Position numbers and translations under genes: made by a program
The notes under the pieces: generated by a model
Seen by the model: the letters and a program-made list of their open reading frames with translations, nothing else
Database searches by the model: none
What the model was told of the DNA's origin: nothing
Part shown: one piece after another, positions 42,637-54,012 of the stretch
Position numbering within the stretch: position 1 is the first letter of the stretch
How the letters are laid out: every line of letters begins with the position of its first letter
Source of the DNA: Poriferisodalis sp965262965
GTDB taxonomy: Bacteria > Actinomycetota > Acidimicrobiia > Acidimicrobiales > Poriferisodalaceae
DNA length: 64,000 bases
Assembly (NCBI RefSeq): GCF_965262965.1
Contig: NZ_OZ253573.1
Span: 186,001-250,000, forward strand
Direction: 5' to 3'

Positions 42637-43065
42637 ATGGAGCGCCTCGTGATCGCCGCAGTGCTGGTGGGCATTGCCGTCGTCGTAGCCCTCGCCCTCG
42701 AGCGCCGCCGTACAGCGAGCGCAACCATGGTTTCTCGGTCGCAGCTGCCCGCTGCGGTCGATCTCGCCGCCGTCGGTCTCGACGCAGTCCCTGCCATCGT
42801 GGTCTTCTCTGAGCAGACGTGCCGCACCTGCGCAAGTGCTCTCGGCGTCGTGCGCGGCCCCGCAGGCGCGGGCCTGCCGGTTGCGGAGGTCCCCTTCGGC
42901 ACTCAGCGCGATATCCACCGTGAGCTTGCCATCGACACGGTTCCCACCACTGTCGTTGTCTGTGCAGACGGCGACGTTGTTGATGGATGGATCGGACGAG
43001 TCGATCTGACCGAACTGGCGCTGGCGCTGACCGAAGCGCTCGGCAGGCCTTCGGAGGGCGGCTGA
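42637..43065 (+). CDS. Membrane-anchored thioredoxin-like protein
   Basis: A 142-residue protein with an N-terminal transmembrane helix (about 4-22) and a thioredoxin fold. The redox motif CRTC follows VVFSEQT near residue 67, and TVPTTVVV contains the cis-proline. An internal stretch, GTQRDIHRELAI, matches the usual helix before it. It could reduce or oxidise disulfides near the membrane, or act in cytochrome maturation; the direction of electron flow is unknown. It starts at ATG 42637, 8 bases after the DUF5719 gene, and converges on ftsH with a 4-base gap. Confidence 0.8.
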   Translation: MERLVIAAVLVGIAVVVALALERRRTASATMVSRSQLPAAVDLAAVGLDAVPAIVVFSEQTCRTCASALGVVRGPAGAGLPVAEVPFGTQRDIHRELAIDTVPTTVVVCADGDVVDGWIGRVDLTELALALTEALGRPSEGG

Positions 43066-43069
43066 TCAG

Positions 43070-45115
<2,046 letters not shown>

Positions 45116-45121
45116 GCGTTC

Positions 45122-45127
45122 ATGCTA
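45122..45127 (-). promoter_or_regulatory. Candidate leaderless -10 element of ftsH
   Basis: TAGCAT on the minus strand ends 6 bases before ATG 45115. The 104-base divergent spacer also holds the promoter for the gene at 45220. Confidence 0.5.
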
Positions 45128-45207
45128 TGGCCCGCCCCGAGCGATCAGTGGCCCCGGTGGGCACGTGGGGGACGCGCAGCCGTCGCTTTGGTGGGCAGGC
45201 CGGTGGC

Positions 45208-45213
45208 TAGCCT
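45208..45213 (+). promoter_or_regulatory. Candidate leaderless -10 element
   Basis: TAGCCT ends 6 bases before GTG 45220. The same hexamer and spacing precede secA. Confidence 0.5.
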
Positions 45214-45219
45214 GCCCGA

Positions 45220-48200
45220 GTGGCCGCAGTGACGCTGCGCCCCGCCAACAAAGGGGCCGTCCTGTCGGCGTGGGTCGAGACGGCGGTCGTCGTGGCGAGC
45301 TGCGCGGCGGTGGTGCTGTGGCTGGATCCTGGCGGCGTCATGTCAGCGTCGACGCCAACTGGCGGCGACATGGGTGCCCACGTGTGGGGGCCTGCGTTCC
45401 TGCGTGACGAACTGTTGCCAGCAGGATCGCTCCGGGGCTGGACACCGGAGTGGTACGCCGGGATGCCCGCAATGCAGTTCTACATGGTGCTGCCGTATCT
45501 GGCGATCGTGGCGGCCGACGTCGTGTTGCCGTTCGGTGTGGCCTTCAAGCTCGTGGCGATCAGCGGCGTCGTGTCGATGCCGGCTGCGGCGTGGCTGATG
45601 GGGCGGCTGGCGGGTTGGGCGAGACCACTGCGGGCTCTGGCGGCCGTTGCGGCGCTGCTGTTTGTGTTCGACGTGAACTTCACGATCTATGGCGGCAACG
45701 CCGCCTCGACGCTGGCGGGGGAGTTCGCGTTCTCGATCGCGCTGTCTGGAGCGCTGGTGTATCTGGGCGTCCTGTGGCGCTCGCTCGAGCGAGGCACCGG
45801 GCGCGCTCGAGCCAGCGCAGTGCTTGCGGTCGTGGCACTGTGCCACCCCATTCCCCTCGCGTTCGCGGTTGCGGCGAGCGTGCTGTTGGTGGCAGTGCGT
45901 GGCCTGCACGCGTTGCCGGATCGAATCGGTCGCGTCCGCACGTTCGGCGCCGTCGTCGTGGCAGGCGCGCTCTGGGTCGGCCTGTGGAATCTCACCGAGT
46001 CGCCGGTGCTGCGCCTCGCGGCACCGGTCGCATGTATCGGGGTGCTTGTCGTGCTTGAGTGGCGGCGCGCGTGGCATGCGCTTGTCATCGGCGTCGTCGC
46101 AGGCTTGTTGTCTGCGTTCTGGACGGTGCCGTTTTTCGCCCGGAGAGCATTTCTCAACGACATGGGCTGGGAGCGCATCACGTCGGTGCGCGAGCACCTG
46201 TTCTTCACCGACCGGATCAGCGGCGATGGCACCCACCTGAGCATCACGTGGCTGCTGGTGCTGGCCGGCGTCGGCGCTGTCGTGGGCTTGGCGCGCTGGA
46301 ATCGGCCTGCAATGACGTGGGCCGCGATTGCCGCCACCATGGCCTTTGCATTCATCCACTGGCCCCAGCACCGTCTCTGGAATGCCCGAATCCTGCCTTT
46401 CTGGTATTTGGCGATCTATGTGCTGGCGGCGATCGGCCTCTGGCTGATTGTCGACGCGTTGGTCCGCGCCGGGCCGGAGGCCGGTGTCGGTTTTGCGGCG
46501 CGCTGGATGCTGAAGCTGGCTCCCCTCGGGGCGCTCGTGGCAGCGCTGTTCCTGATTGCGCTGTACCTCGGCAACTCGCCGGGCGGCGGCTATACCTCGG
46601 ACGGCGCGTACCGCTGGGGCCCGTTCACCGTCTCTGCGGAGGATCGCAACTTCGTGGGCGGCTGGGCGCGATGGAACTTCCGCGGCTATGAAGGACGGCC
46701 ATCCTATCCCGAGTATCACGATTTCGTCGAGACGATGGACGACATCGGCGACAGCTCTGGCTGCGGGCGTCTGCTGTGGGAGTACGACCGCGACGTCGTC
46801 GGCGCGTACGGCACTCCGATGGCCCCGATGCTGCTCCCGCACTGGACCGATGGGTGCATCTCGTCGATGGAGGGGCTGTTCTTCGAGTCATCGCCGACGG
46901 TGCCGTTCCATTTCCTCATGCAATCGGAGCTCTCTGCAGCGCCGTCGCGTCCGATGCGGGGCCTTCCCTACAGCGCCCTGGACTTCGAGCTCGGCGTGGC
47001 CCACCTGCAGATGTCCGGGGTGCAGTACTACGCAGCGTTCACCGCAGCAGCGACCTCGGCGGCGGAGAACTCGGCAGATCTGGCGCGCATCGCCACGTCG
47101 GGGCAGTGGTCGATCTACGAGGTCGCGCGCAGCGAGTTGGTGTCGCCGCTTCGCTTCGAGCCCGCAGTGGCGCAGAATTCGCCTCAGGCGGGGCGGGCAT
47201 GGACTGATCCGGCCGTCATCTGGTGGAACGATCCGGGCGCGTGGGATGTGCCGATCGCTGCTCGCGGTCCGGCGTATTGGCAGCGCGTCGAGCTGCTGCC
47301 GCCCATCGACGCAGACGCCAATGCCCCGAACTCGCTGGCGCGCTTCAGTGCCGCGCTGCGCCGCGATCTGCCGCCTGTGCAGATCAGCGACATCTCGACT
47401 GAGCGCGAGTCGCTCTCGTTCACCGTGGACCGCACCGGTGTCCCGGTGCTCGTGAAGGTGTCCTATTTCCCAAACTGGTCCGTGAGCGGCGCCGACGGCC
47501 CATACCGCGTCACGCCGAATTGGATGGTCGTCATCCCGACCGCCGAGAACGTCGAGCTCTCCTATGGCGCCACGTCGGTCGAGTACGGGGCGTGGCTGCT
47601 CACACTGCTCGGCCTGGTCGCGCTGGCGCTCGTCGGGGTGCGGCCGCCGGTCCGCTTCGACAAGCGCGAACCGTGCGCCACAGTCGAAGATGAGCAGCTC
47701 CAGCGTGAGCACCCGACGGTGCCCTCCGACAGTGACACCGGGGCCGCACCACGACCCGAAGTCTCCGTGGTGCTGCCCGCGTATCACGCAGAGCACCTCG
47801 TCGGAACGGCGGTGGCCCAGGTGAGCGCGGCGCTGTCGGGCAACGAGGCTGTCGCCGGCGGCGGTCTCGAGATTGTCGTCGTGGACGATGGCTCCAACGA
47901 CGACACCGCAGGCGCGGCTCGACGAGCGGGCGCAGACGTGGTCGTCCAACTGCCCGAAAACCGCGGCAAGGGCGCAGCCGTGCGAACCGGGATGCTCGCA
48001 GCCCGTGGCCGGATTCGACTCTTCACTGATGTCGATCTGGCCTATCCGCCAGGCCAGCTCAACTCCCTGATCGACGCGCTCGACAACGGTGCAGACGTCG
48101 CCCTGGGCAATCGACGGCACGCCGACGCGAGAACGATCACCTCCGCTCCCCGGTTGCGATCGGCCGCCAGCCGTTTGTTCAACGTCTTCACCCGGTTGGT

Positions 48201-48501
48201 GCTGTTGCGGCGCTACCGCGACACCCAGTGCGGGTTCAAGGGCTTCACTGGTGCCGCGGCAGAGACCATCTTTTGCCGCAGCGTCATCGATGGGTTCGCC
48301 TTCGACGTCGAGGTGCTGTATCTCGCGGAGCACCTGGGTCTCGACACCGTCGAAGTGCCCGTGATCGTCGATCACACGGCGGACACGACGGTTCGCATCA
48401 CTGCGCAGTCAGCCAGCGTTCTCGCCGACATCTGGCGCATTCGCCACCGTGCTGCCGCAGGTGCCTATGACACTCCGGTCGACGTTCCGGCGGTCTCATA
48501 G
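45220..48501 (+). CDS. Very large membrane protein: polytopic YfhO-like region plus C-terminal family 2 glycosyltransferase
   Basis: A 1093-residue fusion. The first ~450 residues contain about twelve hydrophobic helices; an early loop (GGDMGAHVWGP, then WTPEWYAGMPAMQFY) resembles membrane glycosyltransferases of the GT-C/YfhO kind. An extracytoplasmic domain (about 460-790) with VSYFPNWSVSGADGP near its end is followed by a helix. Residues about 845-1075 are a GT-A domain with SVVLPAYHAEHLV, VVDDGSNDDTAGAARRAGAD, LFTDVDLAYPP and QCGFKGFTG, like dolichyl-phosphate sugar synthases. One chain could thus both load a lipid carrier and use it outside. Its end overlaps the convergent aminomutase gene by 37 bases. 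Confidence 0.8.
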   Translation: MAAVTLRPANKGAVLSAWVETAVVVASCAAVVLWLDPGGVMSASTPTGGDMGAHVWGPAFLRDELLPAGSLRGWTPEWYAGMPAMQFYMVLPYLAIVAADVVLPFGVAFKLVAISGVVSMPAAAWLMGRLAGWARPLRALAAVAALLFVFDVNFTIYGGNAASTLAGEFAFSIALSGALVYLGVLWRSLERGTGRARASAVLAVVALCHPIPLAFAVAASVLLVAVRGLHALPDRIGRVRTFGAVVVAGALWVGLWNLTESPVLRLAAPVACIGVLVVLEWRRAWHALVIGVVAGLLSAFWTVPFFARRAFLNDMGWERITSVREHLFFTDRISGDGTHLSITWLLVLAGVGAVVGLARWNRPAMTWAAIAATMAFAFIHWPQHRLWNARILPFWYLAIYVLAAIGLWLIVDALVRAGPEAGVGFAARWMLKLAPLGALVAALFLIALYLGNSPGGGYTSDGAYRWGPFTVSAEDRNFVGGWARWNFRGYEGRPSYPEYHDFVETMDDIGDSSGCGRLLWEYDRDVVGAYGTPMAPMLLPHWTDGCISSMEGLFFESSPTVPFHFLMQSELSAAPSRPMRGLPYSALDFELGVAHLQMSGVQYYAAFTAAATSAAENSADLARIATSGQWSIYEVARSELVSPLRFEPAVAQNSPQAGRAWTDPAVIWWNDPGAWDVPIAARGPAYWQRVELLPPIDADANAPNSLARFSAALRRDLPPVQISDISTERESLSFTVDRTGVPVLVKVSYFPNWSVSGADGPYRVTPNWMVVIPTAENVELSYGATSVEYGAWLLTLLGLVALALVGVRPPVRFDKREPCATVEDEQLQREHPTVPSDSDTGAAPRPEVSVVLPAYHAEHLVGTAVAQVSAALSGNEAVAGGGLEIVVVDDGSNDDTAGAARRAGADVVVQLPENRGKGAAVRTGMLAARGRIRLFTDVDLAYPPGQLNSLIDALDNGADVALGNRRHADARTITSAPRLRSAASRLFNVFTRLVLLRRYRDTQCGFKGFTGAAAETIFCRSVIDGFAFDVEVLYLAEHLGLDTVEVPVIVDHTADTTVRITAQSASVLADIWRIRHRAAAGAYDTPVDVPAVS

Positions 48502-50024
48502 CGCACATGACTCCCGGATCGTGCGTCCCGCATGCTGTGGTGCCGTGGCCGCATCCGTGGTGCCAAGACGGCCTGGGGCCGCTGCTGGCTGAACAATCCG
48601 GCTTCGTCGAGCAGCACGCGATCCTCGTAGTCGTCGAACCAGAGCCCTTCGGGGTTGCGCCCCACAATGCAGACCTTGCCCCGGTCGGGTGCGTTCGCCG
48701 GATTGCGCAGGATCTTGAAGATGACGACGCCGTCCTCGGCGCCTCGCAGCCCCGCAATTGGCTCGTCGGTGACGGCGGATACCTCGGTCTTGCCCTTGTA
48801 GTGCACGATCGTGAGACGTGCGTGAGACTCGACGCCCGACAGCCCGCGCTGCGATTCATTCAGCAGCTCCCACGCCGTCTCGATCGGCACGTTAAAGGCT
48901 TTGTAGGCAACAATGTTGCGTCCGCAGAAGAAGTAGTGGTTCTCGACGCCGACGCTCTTGAGCGTCCGTTGCAGGACACGCAGCGCTTCGGCGTCGTCGT
49001 TGACTCCGCCGATGATCGGTGACTGGTTTTCCACGCTGATCCAACCGCGACCGGCGAGTCTGTCGATGGCGCGCCGGGTGCTGGGGTGCCACTCATAGAA
49101 GCCGTGCTCGTCAGCGATGTATTGACCAGCCCCATCTGTGCGCAAGAACTCGTCGGGATGGTTGAAGTGGATCATCAACCGCAACGCGACCTCGGGGTAG
49201 ACCTCGTGGAACCGGTCGATCATGTTGAAGAAGGCATCGTCGAATCGGTCGGGATAGAAGGCCAGCTCCTTGGTTCCGACGCGGATTGCCTCGACTCCCG
49301 CTTCAGCCAGCGAGGTGAACCACGCCGCCAGCTTGGAGTTGGGAAGCACCATGGGATCGCCGCCTGACAGCAGGATCTCCCGGAGCTTTGGCCGTCCGGT
49401 CTCGGGGTGAGTTCCGCCATTCGCTGCAACGGCGGCATTGTGTGCATGGATGTAGTCCGTCACTTCGAGAATCTTTGCGAGTCCCTTTTTCTTCACCGTG
49501 CCGTCGGTGCGCTCGATGTCTTTGCGAGCGATCAGTTCTTCTCGATAGCAGAAACGGCAATGGGCCGAGCACGTCGAGATGACATATAGCAATCCCATCT
49601 CATACTTATGCAGCAGACCTTCAATCGGACTGTAGTCAAGTTGGTTGGCAGGATCTGGATCTCCTGCGAGATCTATAGTTTCGTCGGGCGATGCCTTTAC
49701 AAGTCTTTTCAGCGGTGCACTCGACGTCGCCATTTCGAAATAATGGCGTGTGAGTTTTACTGGCATTCGAGCTTCAACATCGCGCTCCGTTCCACGCAAT
49801 TCCTTTAAAGCTGTCAGCTCTTGTTCGGTATAGAAATTCCGGATATCTTCAGGCGCTGCACCGCTCATGAAGGGTTCGAGACCACTAACGATCTGGCGGT
49901 CATACCGCGGGTTTTCGACCTGGTCGAGGACCAATTGTTCCCGCGATGTCGGTTGATACTTACTTTTTCTCATAGCGCCACACGCTTGCTTCTCGTCGGT
50001 TCCGTCGTCACATGTGCCGTTCAT
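48465..50024 (-). CDS. kamA: Lysine 2,3-aminomutase (KamA family radical SAM/PLP enzyme)
   Basis: A 519-residue radical SAM enzyme that interconverts L-alpha-lysine and beta-lysine using S-adenosylmethionine, a [4Fe-4S] cluster and pyridoxal phosphate. The cluster motif CSAHCRFC is about residue 152 from this start. LLSGGDPMVLPNSKL, RVGTKELAFYPDRF and HFNHPDE, then SVENQSPIIGGVND with NHYFFCGRN, are family stretches. I chose ATG 50024 because GATATT lies 7 bases upstream; ATG 49973 is also possible, and a GTG or TTG further up is less likely. No acetyltransferase (ablB) adjoins, so use in osmolyte synthesis or lysine catabolism is open. The 5' third is visibly richer in A/T than its neighbours, which could mean transfer. 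Confidence 0.87.
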   Translation of the reverse strand: MNGTCDDGTDEKQACGAMRKSKYQPTSREQLVLDQVENPRYDRQIVSGLEPFMSGAAPEDIRNFYTEQELTALKELRGTERDVEARMPVKLTRHYFEMATSSAPLKRLVKASPDETIDLAGDPDPANQLDYSPIEGLLHKYEMGLLYVISTCSAHCRFCYREELIARKDIERTDGTVKKKGLAKILEVTDYIHAHNAAVAANGGTHPETGRPKLREILLSGGDPMVLPNSKLAAWFTSLAEAGVEAIRVGTKELAFYPDRFDDAFFNMIDRFHEVYPEVALRLMIHFNHPDEFLRTDGAGQYIADEHGFYEWHPSTRRAIDRLAGRGWISVENQSPIIGGVNDDAEALRVLQRTLKSVGVENHYFFCGRNIVAYKAFNVPIETAWELLNESQRGLSGVESHARLTIVHYKGKTEVSAVTDEPIAGLRGAEDGVVIFKILRNPANAPDRGKVCIVGRNPEGLWFDDYEDRVLLDEAGLFSQQRPQAVLAPRMRPRHHSMRDARSGSHVRYETAGTSTGVS

Positions 50025-50031
50025 CCTAGGA

Positions 50032-50037
50032 AATATC
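50032..50037 (-). promoter_or_regulatory. Candidate leaderless -10 element of kamA
   Basis: GATATT on the minus strand ends 7 bases before ATG 50024, supporting that start. It lies in the 195-base divergent spacer shared with the phosphomannomutase gene. Confidence 0.35.
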
Positions 50038-50202
50038 GCCCACAATCGCAAGTGGCTTTCGTGAATCGTCCATGCAGCGGTGCGCGGAACACTGACATTG
50101 GGCCCCGTTTCGGCGCTCGCCGGAAGTGTCGCTCAGGCCCGTCTGACAGAGCGTTTAGCCGAGCGCACGGCGATCGAACGGGGCGCGACGGTCGGCTGCG
50201 CT

Positions 50203-50208
50203 TAGGCT
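50203..50208 (+). promoter_or_regulatory. Candidate -10 element with a very short leader
   Basis: TAGGCT ends 11 bases before ATG 50220. It would give a leader of about 4-5 bases for the phosphomannomutase operon. Confidence 0.4.
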
Positions 50209-50219
50209 TGCGAGCCGAG

Positions 50220-51578
50220 ATGACAGACCCAGTTGAACCGCTTGCGGCGCACGTATTGGATGTAGTCGTCAAGGCATATGACATACGTGGCATTTACCCG
50301 TCCGAGCTCGGTCCGACGACCGCTCGAGGCATCGGCTACGCGTTCGGAATCTGGTCGGGCGCCAGCTGCGTCGTCGTCGGTCGTGACATGCGCCCGAGCG
50401 GTGTCGAGATGGCGGGCGCGTTCGCGGACGGTGCGATGGCAGCCGGGGCCGACGTGATCGACATCGGACTGGCCTCGACCGATCTGCTCTATTTCGCATC
50501 GGGACATCTCGACATGCCGGGCGCGATGCTCACGGCGTCGCACAACCCTGCGGAGTACAACGGGATCAAGCTGTGCGGTGCCGGTGCGACTCCCGTCGGC
50601 GTCGACAACGGCCTCGTTGAGATTGCCGCGATCGCCACACGTGGCGAATTGGAGCCTGCGGGAGCCGGCGAGTGCCGACAGCGTGATCTGCTCGATGCGT
50701 TTGTCACCCATGTCCGCTCATTTGTGGACGCCGGCCGGCTGGCTCCGCTGCGAGTTGTGGCCGACACAGCGAACGGCATGGGCGGCTACGTGCTGCCTGC
50801 GGTGTTCGCCGACCTGCCGTTCGACTGTGAGGTCCTCTACGGCGAGCTGGACGGCACGTTCCCGAACCATCCCGCTGATCCGATCCAGCCCGAGAATCTG
50901 ATCGATCTCCAGAAACGGGTCCTCGCCACCGGCGCCGATGTCGGGCTGGCATTCGACGGAGATGCCGACCGGGTCTTCCTTGTCGATGAGGCAGGCCGGG
51001 CGGTCAGCGGTTCGCTGCTCACCGCCCTCGTGGCACGCACCATGTTGCGGCGCAGCGGTCCGGGTCCGATCCTGCACAACCTCATCTGTTCGCGAGCTGT
51101 CGGCGAGGTGATCGCCGAAGCCGGCGGGCAGCCCGTGCGCACTCGGGTCGGCCACAGCTACATCAAGTCTGAGATGGCTCGCACGGGGGCAGTCTTCGCA
51201 GGCGAGCACAGCGGCCACTACTACTTCGCGGACAACTACCGGGCTGACTCCGGTCTCATCGCAGCGCTGATCGCGCTGGAGCAGTTGAGCGAGGCCGCCG
51301 TGCCGCTGTCGGAGCTGCTGGCACCGTTCGACCGCTATGCATCCTCAGGTGAGATCAACACGCGCGTCGCAGATCCCGGCGCGGTCATACGGCGGGTGGC
51401 CGCGCACTACGGCGAACTGCCCCAGGACCACCTCGACGGACTGACCGTCGACGGGGGCGACTGGTGGTTCAACCTGCGTCTTTCCAACACCGAGCCGCTG
51501 CTGCGTCTCAATCTCGAGGCCGCCGACGCGTCGGCCGTCGAGCAGCGAGTGAGTGAAATCCGGGCGCTGCTGGCATGA
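50220..51578 (+). CDS. manB: Phosphomannomutase/phosphoglucomutase
   Basis: A 452-residue alpha-D-phosphohexomutase that interconverts hexose 6- and 1-phosphates. It has the phosphoserine loop MLTASHNPAEYNGIK (near residue 103), the metal loop AFDGDADRVFLVD, the sugar-binding GEHSGHYYF and the C-terminal phosphate loop RLSNTEPLLRLN, all four conserved sites. Mannose 1-phosphate made here would supply GDP-mannose synthesis. It leads a group with a Trm112-like gene and a phosphoglucose/phosphomannose isomerase, an order seen in other actinobacteria. ATG 50220 starts the conserved fold; earlier in-frame codons are not needed. Confidence 0.93.
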   Translation: MTDPVEPLAAHVLDVVVKAYDIRGIYPSELGPTTARGIGYAFGIWSGASCVVVGRDMRPSGVEMAGAFADGAMAAGADVIDIGLASTDLLYFASGHLDMPGAMLTASHNPAEYNGIKLCGAGATPVGVDNGLVEIAAIATRGELEPAGAGECRQRDLLDAFVTHVRSFVDAGRLAPLRVVADTANGMGGYVLPAVFADLPFDCEVLYGELDGTFPNHPADPIQPENLIDLQKRVLATGADVGLAFDGDADRVFLVDEAGRAVSGSLLTALVARTMLRRSGPGPILHNLICSRAVGEVIAEAGGQPVRTRVGHSYIKSEMARTGAVFAGEHSGHYYFADNYRADSGLIAALIALEQLSEAAVPLSELLAPFDRYASSGEINTRVADPGAVIRRVAAHYGELPQDHLDGLTVDGGDWWFNLRLSNTEPLLRLNLEAADASAVEQRVSEIRALLA

Positions 51579-51662
51579 TCGCACCGCAGCCCGGCACGGC
51601 ACGACCCGCTGCCGGCAGCCCACAAACGGCCTCGCGGAGTTGTACGGGGCCGGGAGGTCCAC

Positions 51663-51899
51663 GTGGCGCTTGATCCCGTTCTGGCCGAGATCCTTGCCTG
51701 CCCTCAGGACAAGGGGCCGCTGTACTACGTCGCCGGCGAATCGATGCTCTATAACCCGCGCCTGCGGCGTGCCTACGCAGTCACTGACGGCATTCCCGTG
51801 CTGCTCATCGACGAGGCCACCGATGTCGAAGCCGCAGCCGCCGATGCCCTCGAGGCACGGATCGACTCCGGCGAACTCGTACCGACCTTCCAGCCATGA
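51663..51899 (+). CDS. Trm112 family protein (UPF0434)
   Basis: A 78-residue protein with the family's LDPVLAEILACPQDKGPLYY and RRAYAVTDGIPVLLIDEA. It has only one Cys (CPQDKG), so the zinc site of canonical Trm112 is reduced, as in many bacterial members. Eukaryotic Trm112 activates methyltransferases; the bacterial role is unproven. It starts at GTG 51663 after GGGAGG (spacer about 6). Its stop overlaps the next start by 4 bases. Confidence 0.88.
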   Translation: MALDPVLAEILACPQDKGPLYYVAGESMLYNPRLRRAYAVTDGIPVLLIDEATDVEAAAADALEARIDSGELVPTFQP

Positions 51900-53014
51900 C
51901 TGAGCTGAACCCACGGGCCACCCCCGTCGACGTCCCAATCGATGTGCCAGTCGATGTGCCAATCGATGCGATCGGCGGCCCCGACTCGATCGGCATGGCC
52001 GCCGCAGTCGACGCACTTCCCGACCAGATGGAGGCAGCGCTCGCGTCCGCCGCCTACGTCGGGGGCCTGCCCGACGCCAGTGCGGTGACGAACGTCATGG
52101 TCATGGGCATGGGCGGCTCAGGCGTTGCAGGCGACATCGTGGCGGCCTTGGCGGCGCCCGAACTGACCGTGCCGGTAGCGGTTGCAAAGGGCTACGACTG
52201 CCCGGCATTTGTCGGTCCGACGACGTTGGCGATTGCGGTGTCGTTCAGCGGAGACACCGAAGAGACGCTTGAAGCTGCGATCGCAGCCCACGACGCGGGA
52301 GCGTCGCTCGTCGCCGTCACCACGGGCGGCCGGCTCGCAGAGCTGTCGAGGCAGTGGGACGCGCCGCTGTATGCCGTGGACCCGTCGATCCCGATGCCGC
52401 GAGCCGCTGTCGGCGCCATCACCGTCGCGCCGCTCGTTGCGCTTGAGCGAATCGGACTGCTCGTTGGAGTCGATGCGATGGTCGACGCGACGGTCGCTCA
52501 ACTGTGCACCCGGCGCGACCTGGGTGATGTCGAGTCTGACGCGGTGTCCGACGCGATCAGCCGGATCGGCGCAGGCCATCTGCTGCCGATCTTCTACGGC
52601 GGTGGCTTACTGGGATCGGTAGCTGCGGGCCGGGCCAAGGCCCAGGTGAATGAGAACGTCAAGATCCCCGCCTATGCGAGCGCCATGCCAGAGCTGTGCC
52701 ACAACGAGTTGGCCGGCTGGGATCTCGCGGGTGCGCCCGATCAGGCGTCGCCCCTGGTCGTGTTCGCGCTCCGGCACGACTACGAGCATCCACAGATTGC
52801 CCGTCGCTATGACTTTGCGCGCCGCGTCCTGGGCGAAGCCCACATCCCGGTGCCGTATCTCGAGGTCCGAGCCCAAGGTGAGGGCCCGATGGCTCAGCTG
52901 TTCGACCTCATCTTCCAGGTGGACCGGCTCAGCCTCCGCATGGCCGCCGCCGCTGGACGCGACCCCGGGCCCATCTCGCTCCTCACCGATCTGAAGGCCT
53001 ACCTTGCCCAGTGA
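51896..53014 (+). CDS. Bifunctional phosphoglucose/phosphomannose isomerase (SIS family)
   Basis: A 372-residue SIS-domain isomerase that interconverts fructose 6-phosphate with glucose 6- or mannose 6-phosphate. It has MVMGMGGSGVAGDIVAAL near residue 67, AVSFSGDTEETLEA near 117, and the C-terminal PELCHNELAGWD with the catalytic Glu and His. The N-terminus carries a short Val-Asp-Val-Pro/Ile-Asp microrepeat (about residues 11-24, a 12-base DNA tandem) not needed for the fold. It starts ATGA with the Trm112-like gene and completes a fructose-6-P to mannose-1-P route with manB. Confidence 0.9.
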   Translation: MTELNPRATPVDVPIDVPVDVPIDAIGGPDSIGMAAAVDALPDQMEAALASAAYVGGLPDASAVTNVMVMGMGGSGVAGDIVAALAAPELTVPVAVAKGYDCPAFVGPTTLAIAVSFSGDTEETLEAAIAAHDAGASLVAVTTGGRLAELSRQWDAPLYAVDPSIPMPRAAVGAITVAPLVALERIGLLVGVDAMVDATVAQLCTRRDLGDVESDAVSDAISRIGAGHLLPIFYGGGLLGSVAAGRAKAQVNENVKIPAYASAMPELCHNELAGWDLAGAPDQASPLVVFALRHDYEHPQIARRYDFARRVLGEAHIPVPYLEVRAQGEGPMAQLFDLIFQVDRLSLRMAAAAGRDPGPISLLTDLKAYLAQ

Positions 53015-53085
53015 AACAGGAGCGGGGCGCGAGACTGGCTCGGTCGTAGGCAACCTCCTAAGCGGACGGATCCAGGAAAACGCGA

Positions 53086-53994
53086 ATGATTGATTTCGAC
53101 TGCCCTTCCGATTGGGTGATCCGCGGCGACAATGCCGAGGTGCTCCCCAATCTGCCGGATGCTTCATTCCCGTTGATCTACATCGATCCTCCATTCAACA
53201 GCGGACGCGAGCAGCGCCGCACGTCGATTTCGGTAGTCCGCGATGACCAGGGCGACCGAATCGGATTCGGTGGACGTCGATACGCAAGTACGCCTCGCAC
53301 TTCGACAGCGTTCGCGGATCGCTACGACGACTATCTGTGCTTCATCGCTGCGCGGCTTGAGGAGGCGCACCGGCTGTTGACGGCGGACGGGACGATCTAC
53401 TTTCACATCGACTACCGCGAGGCTCACTACTGCAAGGTGCTCCTTGACGAGATCTTTGGCCGTGACCGTTTCTTGAACGAGATCATCTGGGCCTATGACT
53501 ACGGAGGACGCTCGAAGCGACGCTGGCCCGCCAAACACGACACGATCCTCGTCTATGTCAAGGATCCCAGTACTTATTTCTTCGATCAAGACGCCATCGA
53601 ACGGATTCCGTACATGGCGCCCGGTCTCGTTGGCAAGGAAAAAGCCGCCCGAGGAAAACTGCCGACGGACGTCTGGTGGCATACGATCGTTCCTACGAAC
53701 AGCAACGAACGCACGGGCTACGCGACGCAGAAGCCTGAAGGCATCCTGCGGCGGATACTGAGCGCATCATCACGGCCCGGCGACCGGGTGTTGGACTTTT
53801 TTGCGGGCTCGGGCACCACCGGAGCTGTAGCGCAGCAGCTCGGTCGCCGCTTCGTGCTCGTCGACGACAATGATGAGGCCATTGAAACGATGCGACACCG
53901 CCTGCATGGCACCGCGATTGAGTGGGTTGATGCGGATGGGCGACGGCTGGCTGAGGTCGACGATGCGGAGCGCGAAACGGCGACGCTGTTCTAG
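53086..53994 (+). CDS. Type II DNA methyltransferase, beta class (N6-adenine or N4-cytosine)
   Basis: A 302-residue amino-methyltransferase. The catalytic motif IV DPPFNSG lies at about residues 29-36 and the SAM-binding motif I DFFAGSGTTGAVAQQLGRR at about 226, the order that defines the beta class. KPEGILRRIL precedes motif I, and a short recognition segment lies between (about 130-200). DPPF usually means N6-adenine. It is followed after 18 bases by a nuclease-like gene, so the pair is a type II restriction-modification cassette placed between the isomerase and ahcY. AGGA lies 8 bases before the ATG. The target sequence cannot be read. Confidence 0.88.
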   Translation: MIDFDCPSDWVIRGDNAEVLPNLPDASFPLIYIDPPFNSGREQRRTSISVVRDDQGDRIGFGGRRYASTPRTSTAFADRYDDYLCFIAARLEEAHRLLTADGTIYFHIDYREAHYCKVLLDEIFGRDRFLNEIIWAYDYGGRSKRRWPAKHDTILVYVKDPSTYFFDQDAIERIPYMAPGLVGKEKAARGKLPTDVWWHTIVPTNSNERTGYATQKPEGILRRILSASSRPGDRVLDFFAGSGTTGAVAQQLGRRFVLVDDNDEAIETMRHRLHGTAIEWVDADGRRLAEVDDAERETATLF

Positions 53995-54012
53995 AGAGAG
54001 AGCGGGATTTGA

